Shown here: positions 8,138 through 16,796 of the stretch, in pieces
How the letters are laid out: the number at the start of each line of letters is the position of its first letter
How positions within the stretch are numbered: position 1 is the stretch's first letter
Origin: Exiguobacterium sp.
GTDB lineage: Bacteria; Bacillota; Bacilli; Exiguobacteriales; Exiguobacteriaceae
Assembly (NCBI RefSeq): GCF_020832205.1
Contig: NZ_JAFIFD010000025.1
Location: 1-47,437 of the forward strand
Length of the DNA stretch: 47,437 nt
Reading direction: 5' to 3'
Position numbers and translations under genes: made by a program
Notes under the pieces: generated by a model
Told to the model about the DNA's origin: nothing
The model's input: only the letters and a program-made list of their open reading frames with translations
Databases searched by the model: none

Positions 8138-9340
8138 ATGAAGAGCAGGTTCGTACGTGTATTAATGGCCTTGTTGATCATGTTGGCACCGTTAGTCACT
8201 TATCCAAAATCAGCCGACGCCGCCGCTTCGAAATTTATAACGAGCGTGAACACCACCAGTAAAGTCGTGGCATTGACGTTCGATGATGGGGCGGATGGTG
8301 CGAATACGAACAAGATTTTGGACATACTCGCGAAGAACAACGTCAAAGCCACTTTCTTCTTAACTGGATCAGGCGCCAACCATCACCCCCAATACATTAA
8401 AAACATCGCAGCCAAAGGTCACCAACTCGGTAACCACTCCTACAGCCATCCAGATTTCACAAAATTGACCGCCACTCAAATGAAAACAGAGCTCGACCGG
8501 ACGGAAGCAATCGTCAAGTCACTCACCGGCAAGACGACAAAACCGATTTTCCGGGCCCCGTTCGGTGCCGTCAATAGCGCTGTCTTGAACGGTGTCGGTG
8601 CTGCCGGCTACGGCTACACAATCCAGTGGAACATTGACACCATCGACTGGAAAGGCCTCACTGCAAGTCAAATCAATACAAAAGTTCAAACGAATATCAA
8701 ACCTGGCTCAATCGTCTTGATGCACACCGGCGCAGGCGCACCGGGCACACCGCTCGCCTTGCCGACGATGATCTCACAATTGAAAGCGAAAGGTTACAAG
8801 TTCGTCACCGTCTCCCAACTGCTCGCTTATCAAAACACGTCTACTAGTAAAACGTATACCGTCAAATCAGGTGATACACTCTACAGCATCGCCCGGGCTT
8901 ACAACGTCACAGTCGCTGCGCTCGCTGCCGCTAACAAAATCACGAACTACAACTTGATTTCGGTCGGACAAGTGTTGATCATCCCAGGTACGACCGTCAC
9001 ACCGCCGCCACCTACGACGACCGTCAAGTATACGGTCAAGTCAGGCGACACCCTCTATAAGATCGCTACCTTGTATAAGACAACTGTCGCGAAAATCGCC
9101 GCCGCTAACAATATCACGAACGTCAACTCGATTTACGTCGGACAAGTGTTGATTATCCCAGGTACGACCGTCACACCGCCGCCACCTACAACGACCGTCA
9201 AGTATACGGTCAAGTCAGGCGACACGCTCTATAAGATTGCGACAACCTATAACACGACCGTCGCCAAGATTGCCGCCGCCAACAATATTACAAACGTCAA
9301 CTTGATCAGTGTCGGGCAAGTGCTCACGATTCCGAAGTAA
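8138..9340 (+). CDS. Secreted polysaccharide deacetylase with three LysM repeats
   Basis: The 400-aa protein begins with a signal peptide (about 1-29, cleaved near ADAAA). A NodB deacetylase domain follows (about 40-230), with Asp49-Asp50 in LTFDDG, His100/His104 in GNHSYSHP, RAPFGA near 145, and a final LMH motif. The usual Pro after LTFDDG is Ala here. Three LysM peptidoglycan-binding modules end the protein, separated by PPPP-containing Thr-rich linkers. The enzyme likely removes acetyl groups from peptidoglycan or chitin-like polymers at the wall. GGAGG 10 bases before the ATG at 8138 decides the start; ATG 8117 has no site. A symmetrical terminator follows. Confidence 0.92.
   Translation: MKSRFVRVLMALLIMLAPLVTYPKSADAAASKFITSVNTTSKVVALTFDDGADGANTNKILDILAKNNVKATFFLTGSGANHHPQYIKNIAAKGHQLGNHSYSHPDFTKLTATQMKTELDRTEAIVKSLTGKTTKPIFRAPFGAVNSAVLNGVGAAGYGYTIQWNIDTIDWKGLTASQINTKVQTNIKPGSIVLMHTGAGAPGTPLALPTMISQLKAKGYKFVTVSQLLAYQNTSTSKTYTVKSGDTLYSIARAYNVTVAALAAANKITNYNLISVGQVLIIPGTTVTPPPPTTTVKYTVKSGDTLYKIATLYKTTVAKIAAANNITNVNSIYVGQVLIIPGTTVTPPPPTTTVKYTVKSGDTLYKIATTYNTTVAKIAAANNITNVNLISVGQVLTIPK
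8851..9340 (+). repeat. Tandem LysM-encoding repeat, period 174 bases
   Basis: Three copies of a LysM module start at about 8855, 9029 and 9203, exactly 174 bases (58 codons) apart. The linker plus the start of copies 2 and 3 is almost identical at the DNA level (for example the stretch beginning near 8985 and again near 9159). This points to recent duplication or ongoing gene conversion. Confidence 0.85.
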
Positions 9341-9343
9341 ACG

Positions 9344-9380
9344 AAAAAAGATGGTGCCCGTTGCGGCACCATCTTTTTTT
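9344..9380. terminator. Bidirectional terminator between the deacetylase gene and aceA
   Basis: AAAAAAGATGGTGCC and GGCACCATCTTTTTTT form a long stem around CGTTGC. It serves both convergent genes. Confidence 0.85.
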
Positions 9381-9384
9381 GACG

Positions 9385-10659
9385 TCATTTCACTTCGAAC
9401 TGCTCGGCCTCGGTCGATCCAGCGAGCGCCGTCGTTGACGATTGTCCACCCGAGATGACGAGCGATACTTCGTCGAAGTAGCCGGTCCCGACTTCCCGTT
9501 GGTGACGCGTCGCCGTGTAGCCGTGCTGTTCGGCTGCAAACTCGGCTTGTTGCAACTCGGAGTAGGCGGCCATGCCACGGTCCTTGTATCCGCGTGCGAG
9601 TTCGAACATGCCGAAGTTGAGCGAGTGGAAACCGGCGAGCGTGACGAATTGGAACTTGTATCCCATCGCGCCAATTTCTTGTTGGAACGTGGCAATCTCG
9701 TCATCCGACAGCTTCTTCTTCCAGTTGAATGAAGGCGAGCAGTTGTAGGCGAGCAGTTTACCCGGGTATTTGGCGTGAATCGCTTCTGCAAATTGGCGCG
9801 CCTCATCCAAGTCTGGTTCAGACGTCTCACACCAGACGAGGTCCGCGTACGGGGCGTAGGCAAGTCCACGGGCGATGGCCTGTTCGATGCCCGCTTCCGT
9901 CCGGTAAAACCCTTCCGGTGTCCGGTCACCGACGATGAACGGGTGGTCGATCGGGTCGATATCGCTCGTGATCAAGTTCGCCGCATGCGCATCCGTCCGG
10001 GCGACAATGATCGTCGGCACACCCATGACGTCGGCCGCGAGACGAGCCGAAATCAAGTTTTTGACCGCCGTCTGGGTCGGGAGCAGCACTTTTCCGCCCA
10101 GGTGACCGCATTTTTTCTCCGAAGACAGTTGGTCTTCGAGATGGACACCGGCCGCTCCCGCTTCGATCATCGCTTTCGTTAGTTCGAAGACGTTCAGCAC
10201 GCCGCCGAACCCGGCTTCCATGTCGGCGACGATCGGGGCGAACCAATGGGTATTTCCTTTTCCTTCGGCCGTCTGGATTTGATCGGCCCGTTGCAACGCT
10301 TGATTGATTCGTTTGACGACACTTGGTACCGAGTTGGCCGGATACAGGCTTTGGTCTGGATACATATGGCCTGAAAGGTTCGCATCGGCAGCGACTTGCC
10401 AGCCGCTTAAGTAAATCGCCTCTAACCCCGCCTTCACTTGTTGGATGGCTTGGTTCCCGGTGAGGGCGCCGAGGGCGTGGACGTAATCGCGCTCATGGAG
10501 CAGTTCCCACAGCCGTTCCGCCCCTTTCGTCGCAAGCGTGTGTTCGATCAATACTGATCCTCGAAGTTTCATCACGTCGTCCATCCCGTACGGACGTTCG
10601 ACCCCGTCAAACCGGTCTGATTGAAGCATTTCCTCGAGTTGTTTGCGCTGTTCGTTCAT
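9385..10659 (-). CDS. aceA: Isocitrate lyase
   Basis: The 424-aa cytoplasmic enzyme splits isocitrate to glyoxylate and succinate, the first step of the glyoxylate shunt. The catalytic block [14 protein letters not shown] is present, with its active-site Cys in KKCGH, as are the substrate-binding segments [12 protein letters not shown] and [11 protein letters not shown]. Length matches the bacterial enzyme (about 425-435). AGGAGG lies 7 bases before the ATG at 10659; ATG 10665 is too close to it. The malate synthase gene lies upstream on the same strand with a small unknown gene between. A palindrome at 10699-10714, also found before glcB, marks a separate regulated promoter for aceA. Confidence 0.95.
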   Translation of the reverse strand: MNEQRKQLEEMLQSDRFDGVERPYGMDDVMKLRGSVLIEHTLATKGAERLWELLHERDYVHALGALTGNQAIQQVKAGLEAIYLSGWQVAADANLSGHMYPDQSLYPANSVPSVVKRINQALQRADQIQTAEGKGNTHWFAPIVADMEAGFGGVLNVFELTKAMIEAGAAGVHLEDQLSSEKKCGHLGGKVLLPTQTAVKNLISARLAADVMGVPTIIVARTDAHAANLITSDIDPIDHPFIVGDRTPEGFYRTEAGIEQAIARGLAYAPYADLVWCETSEPDLDEARQFAEAIHAKYPGKLLAYNCSPSFNWKKKLSDDEIATFQQEIGAMGYKFQFVTLAGFHSLNFGMFELARGYKDRGMAAYSELQQAEFAAEQHGYTATRHQREVGTGYFDEVSLVISGGQSSTTALAGSTEAEQFEVK

Positions 10660-10698
10660 TGTCATTCCTCCTGTATTATATTAGTTTATTTTATACAA

Positions 10699-10714
10699 CT
10701 TTGTTATATAACAG
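10699..10714 (-). promoter_or_regulatory. Operator-like palindrome in the aceA promoter region
   Basis: The core TGTTATATAACA (10702-10713) is a perfect 12-base palindrome. Read on the minus strand, the 16-base site CTGTTATATAACAAAG matches the site at 13227-13242 before glcB at 13 of 16 positions. It lies just upstream of a -10-like TATAAA, so a bound repressor would block the promoter. Confidence 0.55.
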
Positions 10715-10725
10715 ATAGTGCACAC

Positions 10726-11022
10726 TTAATCCAAATAAGCACAACACTCAAGCGCCGCCTTGAACGTCGAATGTTCCATCCCGCAACAACGACAGACGTT
10801 CTCTTCGTCACGCTCCTCTGGCTTCCGGAAAACGACGACTTCTTCGACCGGATCTCTCATGATCTGAAGGGAACCGTCTGTTCGATCGAGGACGAGACGC
10901 ATCAAATCATTCCCGTAGACGAACGCCGTATTGGCAAGCGTCGCTGTCGATTCTCCCGAGACGATGCGGCGGACGACCCAGCGTTCAATCAATTGTTCAC
11001 TTTCAAGTTTTTTCGTTGTCAT
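10726..11022 (-). CDS. Small Cys-rich protein of unknown function in the glyoxylate cluster
   Basis: I do not recognise this 98-aa protein. The first 70 residues look like a compact alpha/beta domain (WVVRRIV, FVYGNDLMRLVLD, then VEEVVVF). The C-terminal tail has five cysteines in CRCCG and, ten residues later, ECC, which could hold a metal or form a redox site. It starts inside the stop codon of glcB (ATGA at 11019-11022), and its ribosome site AAGGAGG lies in the last codons of glcB, so it is translated together with malate synthase. A role with or on the glyoxylate enzymes is inference from position only. Confidence 0.75.
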   Translation of the reverse strand: MTTKKLESEQLIERWVVRRIVSGESTATLANTAFVYGNDLMRLVLDRTDGSLQIMRDPVEEVVVFRKPEERDEENVCRCCGMEHSTFKAALECCAYLD

Positions 11023-13205
11023 GATGATGCTCCTCCTTTTACATTTTCCCGTGTCGACTGTTCGATGAATTCACGACGGCGCCGATGTAAGATCGGTTCC
11101 GTATACCCACTCGGTGAATCCGTTCCTTGGAACACCAAGTCTCGTGCGGCTTGATAGGCAATCGAGCGTTCCACGTCTGGCGTCATCGGACGATAATGCG
11201 GGTCTTCCGCATTTTGCGCGTCAACGACTTCGGCCATACGCCGGAGCGTCGCTTCGACTTGTTGTTTCGTACAGACACCGTGGTACAGCCAATTGGCCAC
11301 GTGTTGGCTCGAGATGCGGAGCGTTGCCCGGTCTTCCATCAACCCGATGTGGTGAATGTCCGGCACTTTTGAGCAGCCGACGCCTTGTTCGACCCAGCGG
11401 ACGACGTAACCGAGCAGCCCTTGCAAGTTGTTCTCAAGTTCCTCGTTTACTTCCTCTGTCGTATAGACGTTCGTCGCCAACGGGATTGTAAGCAGACGCC
11501 GCTGTTCGTGCGCCGTGTCGAACGGTTCGTCCAACAACTCACGTTGAATGAGGGACGCATCGACTTGGTGGTAATGAAGTGCATGGAGTGTCGCCGCTGT
11601 CGGGGATGGCACCCAGGCGGTCGTGGCACCTGACCGGACGTGATTGACCTTGTCTCGCATCATGTCTTTCATCCGGTCCGGCATCGCCCACATCCCTTTC
11701 CCGATTTGGCCCCGGCGATGGAAGCCCGCGCCGAGTCCGACACGAACGTTCAAGCGTTCGTAGGCGTCAAGCCACTCTGACGTCTTCATCTCACCTTTTC
11801 GGCGCATCGGTCCAAGCGTGAGCGACGTATGAATCTCGTCCCCGGTTCGGTCGAGGAAGCCGGTGTTGATGAAGACGATGCGTCCCTTCACCCGATTGAT
11901 GCAATTCTTCAAGTTGAGCGACGTCCGCCGCTCTTCGTCCATCACCCCGACCTTGATCGTATAACGCGGTATGTGAATCAAGTCCTCGATGGCGTCGAAC
12001 AGCTCGTTCGTAAAAGCGACTTCTGTTGAACCGTGCATTTTCGGTTTGACGATATAGATGGAGCGTTCACGTGAGTTTCGTTTGGCGTCCAAGTGACGGC
12101 TTGCGATCAAAGCGGTGAATATGCCGTCCAAGATCCCCTCGGGCACTTCACGTCCCTCCTCGTCTAGAATCAAGTCTGTCGTCATCAAATGACCGACGTT
12201 TCGAATGAAGAGCAACGCTCGTCCCGGCAACACGACTTCACGTCCGTCCGTTCCGATGTAATGACGATCAGGGTTCAACGTCCGCGTGAGCGACCGGTCC
12301 CCTTTCCTGAACGTGGCCTCGAGTGTGCCGTCCATCAATCCGAGCCAGTTTTCGTAAAGGTGAACTTTCTCTTCGGCCCGGACGGCTGCGACGGAGTCCT
12401 CGCAGTCGACGATCGCTGAGAGCGCCGATTCGAGCTCGATGTCGACGAGCCCTGCTGGATCGCTCTTACCGACCGGATGATGACGGTCGAATTTCAGTTC
12501 GGCATGAAGGCCGTTATGGACGAGCAGCAGACGGTCAGGGGATTCAGGAGATCCTGCGTAGCCGACGAAACAGTGCTGTCGAAACGGGACACGTTTCCCG
12601 TTTAGGACGGCATAAGCGGCATCACCCTCGATGCCATATCCTTCTGCTTCGCGATGCGTCCCTTCTCGAAGCGGGAACGTGTCGTCAAGAAACTGTTTGG
12701 CGTAGGCGATGACAGCGGCGCCTCGGACCGGATTGTAGCCCTCCGTCTTTTCACCGTCCGACTCATCGATCACGTCCGTGCCGTATAAGGCATCGTAGAG
12801 ACTCCCCCACCTAGCGTTGGCCGCGTTCAAGGCATAGCGCGCGTTGTCGAGTGGGACGACGAGTTGCGGTCCAGCTTGCTGTGTGATCTCTGAATCAACA
12901 TCTGAGACGTCGATTTGAAAGTCCGGGACGACCGGTTCGATGTAGCCGATCGATTGAAGGAAACGTTCGTACTCGTTCACTTCGAACTCGTCTTTGTGTG
13001 CGCTGTACCATTCCTGTAACAGTCGCTCAAACGCCTCACGTTCGTGAAGCAACGCCTCGTTTCGAGGAATGAACTCGTCGAGGATGCGCTCAACCCCTTG
13101 CCAAAACGATTGGCGCGCTTCAGCTTCCGGCAATACACGAGCCGAAATGAACTCGAGCAACTCCCGATGTACATGATAAGTTCCTATTTGCTTATACCGT
13201 TCCAA
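11019..13205 (-). CDS. glcB: Malate synthase G
   Basis: The 728-aa enzyme condenses glyoxylate and acetyl-CoA to malate. Size and motifs are those of the G isoform: NVGHLMTTDLI, GILDGIFTALIA, the KPKMHGSTEVAFTNELF block with the catalytic base region, LNLKNCINRVKGRIVFINTGFLDRTGDEIHTS, and AWVPSPTAATLHALHYHQV. The start is uncertain. I prefer the TTG at 13205, which has GAGAGG in front and fits the usual N terminus. The two ATGs at 13229/13226 have no ribosome site and overlap an operator-like palindrome. It heads the cluster glcB, unknown gene, aceA. Confidence 0.93.
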   Translation of the reverse strand: MERYKQIGTYHVHRELLEFISARVLPEAEARQSFWQGVERILDEFIPRNEALLHEREAFERLLQEWYSAHKDEFEVNEYERFLQSIGYIEPVVPDFQIDVSDVDSEITQQAGPQLVVPLDNARYALNAANARWGSLYDALYGTDVIDESDGEKTEGYNPVRGAAVIAYAKQFLDDTFPLREGTHREAEGYGIEGDAAYAVLNGKRVPFRQHCFVGYAGSPESPDRLLLVHNGLHAELKFDRHHPVGKSDPAGLVDIELESALSAIVDCEDSVAAVRAEEKVHLYENWLGLMDGTLEATFRKGDRSLTRTLNPDRHYIGTDGREVVLPGRALLFIRNVGHLMTTDLILDEEGREVPEGILDGIFTALIASRHLDAKRNSRERSIYIVKPKMHGSTEVAFTNELFDAIEDLIHIPRYTIKVGVMDEERRTSLNLKNCINRVKGRIVFINTGFLDRTGDEIHTSLTLGPMRRKGEMKTSEWLDAYERLNVRVGLGAGFHRRGQIGKGMWAMPDRMKDMMRDKVNHVRSGATTAWVPSPTAATLHALHYHQVDASLIQRELLDEPFDTAHEQRRLLTIPLATNVYTTEEVNEELENNLQGLLGYVVRWVEQGVGCSKVPDIHHIGLMEDRATLRISSQHVANWLYHGVCTKQQVEATLRRMAEVVDAQNAEDPHYRPMTPDVERSIAYQAARDLVFQGTDSPSGYTEPILHRRRREFIEQSTRENVKGGASS

Positions 13206-13226
13206 GCTTTCACTTCCTCTCGTCAT

Positions 13227-13300
13227 CATTGTTATATATCAGTTGACTTTAATATAGACTATTGTATAACAGTTTGGCAACAGGTTTTTAAAACTTTTTA
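13227..13300 (-). promoter_or_regulatory. glcB promoter with two operator-like sites
   Basis: On the minus strand TTGCCA, an 18-base spacer and TATATT form a sigma-A promoter. The spacer holds CTGTTATACAATAG (13259-13272). A second site, CTGATATATAACAATG (13227-13242), lies just downstream, before the coding start. Both resemble the palindrome before aceA, so one regulator could control both shunt genes. Confidence 0.55.
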
Positions 13301-13384
13301 TTTGCGGTCAGACGGCAAAGGCGTTAGGATGAATTACATGAGCTATCAATGATTGAGTTATCAATGAGTTAAGGAGGGTTGTGG

Positions 13385-13831
13385 ATGCGTGACTCTTGTT
13401 CGCCTAGCGACCAAATTCTCTACAACATCATCACTGTACAAAAAGAACTCAGCCAGCTGTTCGATTCAGAAATGGATGGTCTGAGCCTGACCCGATACGA
13501 TATTTTAAGCAACTTGAATCACGTCGGTCCGCTTCGTCAACGCGAGTTGCAACAGCGCGTCGATGTCGATCATGCGGCCATCACACGTCACTTGAAACAA
13601 CTAGAGACGCAAGGGCTGATTGCCCGTGAACGTTGTCCGAAAGACAACCGTGTCATCTATGTCGATTTGACCGATCACGGTCGAGACAAAATCGCACATT
13701 GGACCGAGCAAAAGAAGTGCTTATCGGACCGACTTTTTGTAAACATGAAGGTAGAGGAGCAACAGCAGTTGCTCGACCTGTTAAACACGTTACAACACAA
13801 CATTCAACACGAAAGGAAGACCTTAATATGA
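13385..13831 (+). CDS. MarR-family transcriptional regulator
   Basis: The 148-aa protein has the MarR winged helix: LSLTRYDILSNL, then the helix-turn-helix LRQRELQQRVDVDHAAITRHLKQLETQGLI and the wing ERCPKDNRVIYVDLTDHG. Three cysteines (near residues 4, 82 and 101) could sense oxidants or electrophiles, but that is inference. It overlaps the following nitroreductase gene by ATGA (13828-13831). A redox- or quinone-responsive repressor of that enzyme, like MhqR or YodB systems, is likely. AAGGAGG at 13371-13377 selects the ATG at 13385. Confidence 0.9.
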   Translation: MRDSCSPSDQILYNIITVQKELSQLFDSEMDGLSLTRYDILSNLNHVGPLRQRELQQRVDVDHAAITRHLKQLETQGLIARERCPKDNRVIYVDLTDHGRDKIAHWTEQKKCLSDRLFVNMKVEEQQQLLDLLNTLQHNIQHERKTLI

Positions 13832-14463
13832 ACACGACGACACAGAAAGACTTTATGGAGATTGTGAAAGGACGCCGTTCGATTCGCGTCTATGACGAGA
13901 ACGTTAAAATCTCAAAAGAGGAAATGACACAAATTCTCGAGGAAGCGACGACCGCTCCGTCTTCCCTCAACTTGCAGCCATGGCGTTTCGTCGTTATTGA
14001 CAGTGCCGAAGGGAAAGAGACGCTTCTGCCGCTCGCGAGCTTCAACAAACGCCAAGTCGAGACGTCTTCAGCCGTCATCGCCATCTTCGCCGACTACCAA
14101 ATGGCCGACTACACGGAAGAGATCTTCAATTCGGCCGTCGAACGCGGCCTCATGCCTCCTGAAGTCCGTGACCGTCAAGTCGAGATGATTAAAGGCATCT
14201 TTAAAGACGCACCAAAAGAAGCAATCAAAGACAGCATCTTGCTCGACTCAGGTCTCGTCGCGATGCAGCTTATGCTCGTCGCCCGTGCCCACGGCTACGA
14301 CACGAACCCAATCGGCGGCTACGACAAGAAGAACATCGCCGAGGCGTTCGGTCTTGAAAAAGAACGCTACCTCCCGGTCATGCTCCTCTCCATCGGGAAA
14401 GCCGCAGAAGAAGGCTATCCGTCGGTCCGTTTCCCAATCGACCGCATCACAGACTGGAAATAA
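13828..14463 (+). CDS. Nitroreductase family FMN oxidoreductase (MarR-coupled)
   Basis: The 211-aa flavoenzyme of the nitroreductase family uses NAD(P)H to reduce quinones, nitro compounds or similar electrophiles. FMN-binding signatures are RRSIRVYDENV near the N terminus, APSSLNLQPWRFVV near 45 and the later GLVAMQLMLVARAHGYDTNPIGGY block. Its start lies in the stop codon of the MarR gene, so control by that regulator is likely. A strong terminator follows. Confidence 0.9.
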   Translation: MNTTTQKDFMEIVKGRRSIRVYDENVKISKEEMTQILEEATTAPSSLNLQPWRFVVIDSAEGKETLLPLASFNKRQVETSSAVIAIFADYQMADYTEEIFNSAVERGLMPPEVRDRQVEMIKGIFKDAPKEAIKDSILLDSGLVAMQLMLVARAHGYDTNPIGGYDKKNIAEAFGLEKERYLPVMLLSIGKAAEEGYPSVRFPIDRITDWK

Positions 14464-14464
14464 G

Positions 14465-14502
14465 CAAAAGCTCAATCGCCTCGACGCGATTGAGCTTTTT
14501 TT
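14465..14502. terminator. Bidirectional terminator between the two nitroreductase genes
   Basis: AAAAGCTCAATCGC pairs with GCGATTGAGCTTTTTTT around CTCGAC. It lies between convergent genes. Confidence 0.85.
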
Positions 14503-15164
14503 CATCCGATGTATTTGACGACCTCGTTAAAGTCACGGCGTGTCTTCGGTGCGAAATCACGGGCCCGGTGTCCGAAAGCGACCATGACCGAAAGCGACCA
14601 GACACCTCGTTCCATAACCCCTTCTGAAATCAACAGTGCGTCGATTTCAGCTTGATTGAACCCTTCAATCGGGCACGAATCGATGCCGATTTGGGCCGCG
14701 GCCGTCATCATGTTGCCAAGCGGGATATACGTCTGCCGCTTGATCCATTCTTGGAACACACGCTCATCGTCAAGGAGACGATAATCGGTTTCTTGGAACG
14801 CTTGCACACGCTTGATTCGTTGCGCGTACTCTTCTTCAGTCCGTCCTTGAACGTCCGTGACGATGTGACGAATATAGTCCGAATCATAGCGCATCGCCTC
14901 AGGGGTGCGCGCTAAAATCAAGACGAAATGACTCGCCGTCAGCGCTTGCCCTTGGGCACCCCAAGCGTGCTGTTTAATTTTCTGGAGCAAGTCCTCGCGA
15001 CGGACAACGACGAACTGCCACGGCTCGAATCCGAACGAGCTTGGTGACAATCGGCCCGTCTCCAAGATGAATTCAAAATCGTCCTCATCAATCTTGCGAT
15101 CCGCATCGAACTCTTTCGTCGCTTGACGCCAACGGTACGCTTCCAAAATGTCTTTCTTTTTCAT
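14502..15164 (-). CDS. Nitroreductase family oxidoreductase (NfsB-like)
   Basis: The 220-aa FMN enzyme belongs to a different nitroreductase branch from its neighbour. It has the RQATKEFD start, SPSSFGFEPWQFVVV near 45, LGNMMTAAAQIGIDSCPIEGFN, and a C-terminal LSVMVAFGHRARDF strand, as in NfsB/YfkO-like enzymes that reduce nitroaromatics, quinones or flavins. GAGGAG 9 bases before the ATG at 15164 decides the start; a GTG at 15173 is too close. It stands alone, opposite the MarR-nitroreductase pair, so both may answer similar chemical stress. Confidence 0.88.
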   Translation of the reverse strand: MKKKDILEAYRWRQATKEFDADRKIDEDDFEFILETGRLSPSSFGFEPWQFVVVRREDLLQKIKQHAWGAQGQALTASHFVLILARTPEAMRYDSDYIRHIVTDVQGRTEEEYAQRIKRVQAFQETDYRLLDDERVFQEWIKRQTYIPLGNMMTAAAQIGIDSCPIEGFNQAEIDALLISEGVMERGVWSLSVMVAFGHRARDFAPKTRRDFNEVVKYIG

Positions 15165-15180
15165 CCGCTTCACTCCTCAT

Positions 15181-15792
15181 TCACCAAGATGATTCCATCA
15201 TATCAAAACGATAGATGAGAAACCGCTCATGAAGATTTTTGAGCGGCAAGCGCACATCCTGCACATAGCGGAACGGGGTCTCATCGTTTAAAAAGTGCAA
15301 GTATTCGTCAGCTGGATAGTACAAGATGATGTCGACCGGCCGCGGCGAAAGTTCTACCGAATCGATGATATTGCCGACGACCTCGCGGAACACGTTTACC
15401 GAGAACGGATTGAAGAAATAAAATCGGTTCGCCTCGGGCGGAATCAAAAATCGTTCGGCGTATTCGTGGACGAGTTGTACGCTCCCGCGCGTCCGGTGTT
15501 TTTTTGAGTAATTGATCCAGTTTTCAAGTGCGGCCTCATGAAATCCGCCATCCATCTCGACACCGATCGCCCGGACGCGAAACGTATAGGCCAGGTAAAA
15601 CGGGAGACGGCCTTTCCCAGACCCGAAATCGACGACCGTATCCATCGAAGCGAGCGGGTACGCGTCCCGCAGTAAATCGAGCGCCTCATACGGTGTCGGC
15701 TCGTACCGATGATATTCGACCGAGGCCGGAAAACCTTGCTGCGGTTTCGCCGTCTCGATTTGAAGCAGTCGTTCATATTGTTGTTCAGTCAT
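15181..15792 (-). CDS. SAM-dependent methyltransferase-like protein
   Basis: The 203-aa protein has a class I methyltransferase motif I, TVVDFGSGKGRLPFYLAY, followed by IGVEMD at the end of beta-2 and the FFNPFSVNVFREVV segment. Related proteins are annotated only as methyltransferases and the substrate is unknown. It starts in the stop codon of the Ecs-like permease (ATGA at 15792), making it the third gene of a tightly coupled operon: ATPase, permease, methyltransferase. Confidence 0.82.
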   Translation of the reverse strand: MTEQQYERLLQIETAKPQQGFPASVEYHRYEPTPYEALDLLRDAYPLASMDTVVDFGSGKGRLPFYLAYTFRVRAIGVEMDGGFHEAALENWINYSKKHRTRGSVQLVHEYAERFLIPPEANRFYFFNPFSVNVFREVVGNIIDSVELSPRPVDIILYYPADEYLHFLNDETPFRYVQDVRLPLKNLHERFLIYRFDMMESSW

Positions 15793-16796
15793 CAGTCTGT
15801 CCTTCCTTCGGTCGTGCGGAAGAACGGATGACGCTCCATCTCTTTTAACAAGGCGTCCCGTTCTTGTAGTCCGACGTACCCGATGTATAGCGGGATGAGC
15901 AACTTGAACCAGCTCGGCACGAGGAGGAGGCCTGTGACTGCGAGCGGGATCAGCCGGAGCCACAAGTTGCGATGGTTCGGTGTCCGGATATACAGCAAGA
16001 TTGCGAGCGTGCGTCGAACAGACCCGAACCGGTTCGACTTCGGCCGATAAAGGGGCCGCTTTCGCAAGTTCGGTTTTTCATAGACACCCGACGCCGACAA
16101 CAGCGATCGGTCAAACGCCGTGCGGACGTTGGCCGCATGGTCGACTTCGCGGCGAATATACGGATGACGCGAGAGCCAACCTTCTCCGGCGGCGAGCGCA
16201 AAGGCGACACTTCCGCTGCCGAGGACGATTGCGAGCAGCGGCAAGTCTGTAAGCAGCGCAAACGTGCAAACGAACGCGACGACCGGTACGATGAGGCGGA
16301 GTGACCAATGGGTCCCGTTCATATTAAGAAGATAACGCACCCACATGTGAAGCCATGCCACGAACAGCAGAGCGAAACCGAACGCGAAAAGCGACACGAG
16401 CGGCCATCCATGCAGTGACGGCACCGGCGCAAACAGGACGAGGACGAAGGTGTATTTCAACGCCATGCCGACGACATGATACCCGATTGAATAGCGTTTC
16501 AAAGCCGAGACTAAGTCACGATTCGCGACGAGCGTGACGTCCGCCCGCTCGACCCAGACGAAGAAGTTGTCGTGCAACTGAATCAAGAGGAAGACGACCG
16601 CCCACACAAGCATCGGGACGTCCACGAGCCATGGGTACGCGCCTTGCCAAATCAATCCGTATTGATAGCCGAAAAAGAGTGCGAGCGGGATGCCCCCATA
16701 CAGGACGATCGTCCAATCGAAAATGAGCCGCCACGTCTCCCATCGTTTCGTGAAATCGATCCGGACACGTCGGACCCATACGTCTCGAATCGTCAT
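15792..16796 (-). CDS. EcsB-like ABC transporter permease
   Basis: The 334-aa integral membrane protein has about six to eight hydrophobic segments. The N terminus (RRVRIDF..RWETWRLIFDWTIVLYGGIP) and the basic cytoplasmic region with KPNLRKRPLYRPKSNRFG are typical of the EcsB family, whose B. subtilis members EcsB and YthQ pair with an ATPase. EcsAB affects regulated proteolysis and protein secretion; the cargo here is unknown. It overlaps the ATPase gene by ATGA (16793-16796) and the methyltransferase gene at its other end. Confidence 0.85.
   Translation of the reverse strand: MTIRDVWVRRVRIDFTKRWETWRLIFDWTIVLYGGIPLALFFGYQYGLIWQGAYPWLVDVPMLVWAVVFLLIQLHDNFFVWVERADVTLVANRDLVSALKRYSIGYHVVGMALKYTFVLVLFAPVPSLHGWPLVSLFAFGFALLFVAWLHMWVRYLLNMNGTHWSLRLIVPVVAFVCTFALLTDLPLLAIVLGSGSVAFALAAGEGWLSRHPYIRREVDHAANVRTAFDRSLLSASGVYEKPNLRKRPLYRPKSNRFGSVRRTLAILLYIRTPNHRNLWLRLIPLAVTGLLLVPSWFKLLIPLYIGYVGLQERDALLKEMERHPFFRTTEGRTD

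Noticed and set aside
10702-10713. Reading the aceA palindrome as a terminator
   Set aside because: It is AT-only in the stem, has no T tail and occurs again in the glcB promoter, so an operator fits better.
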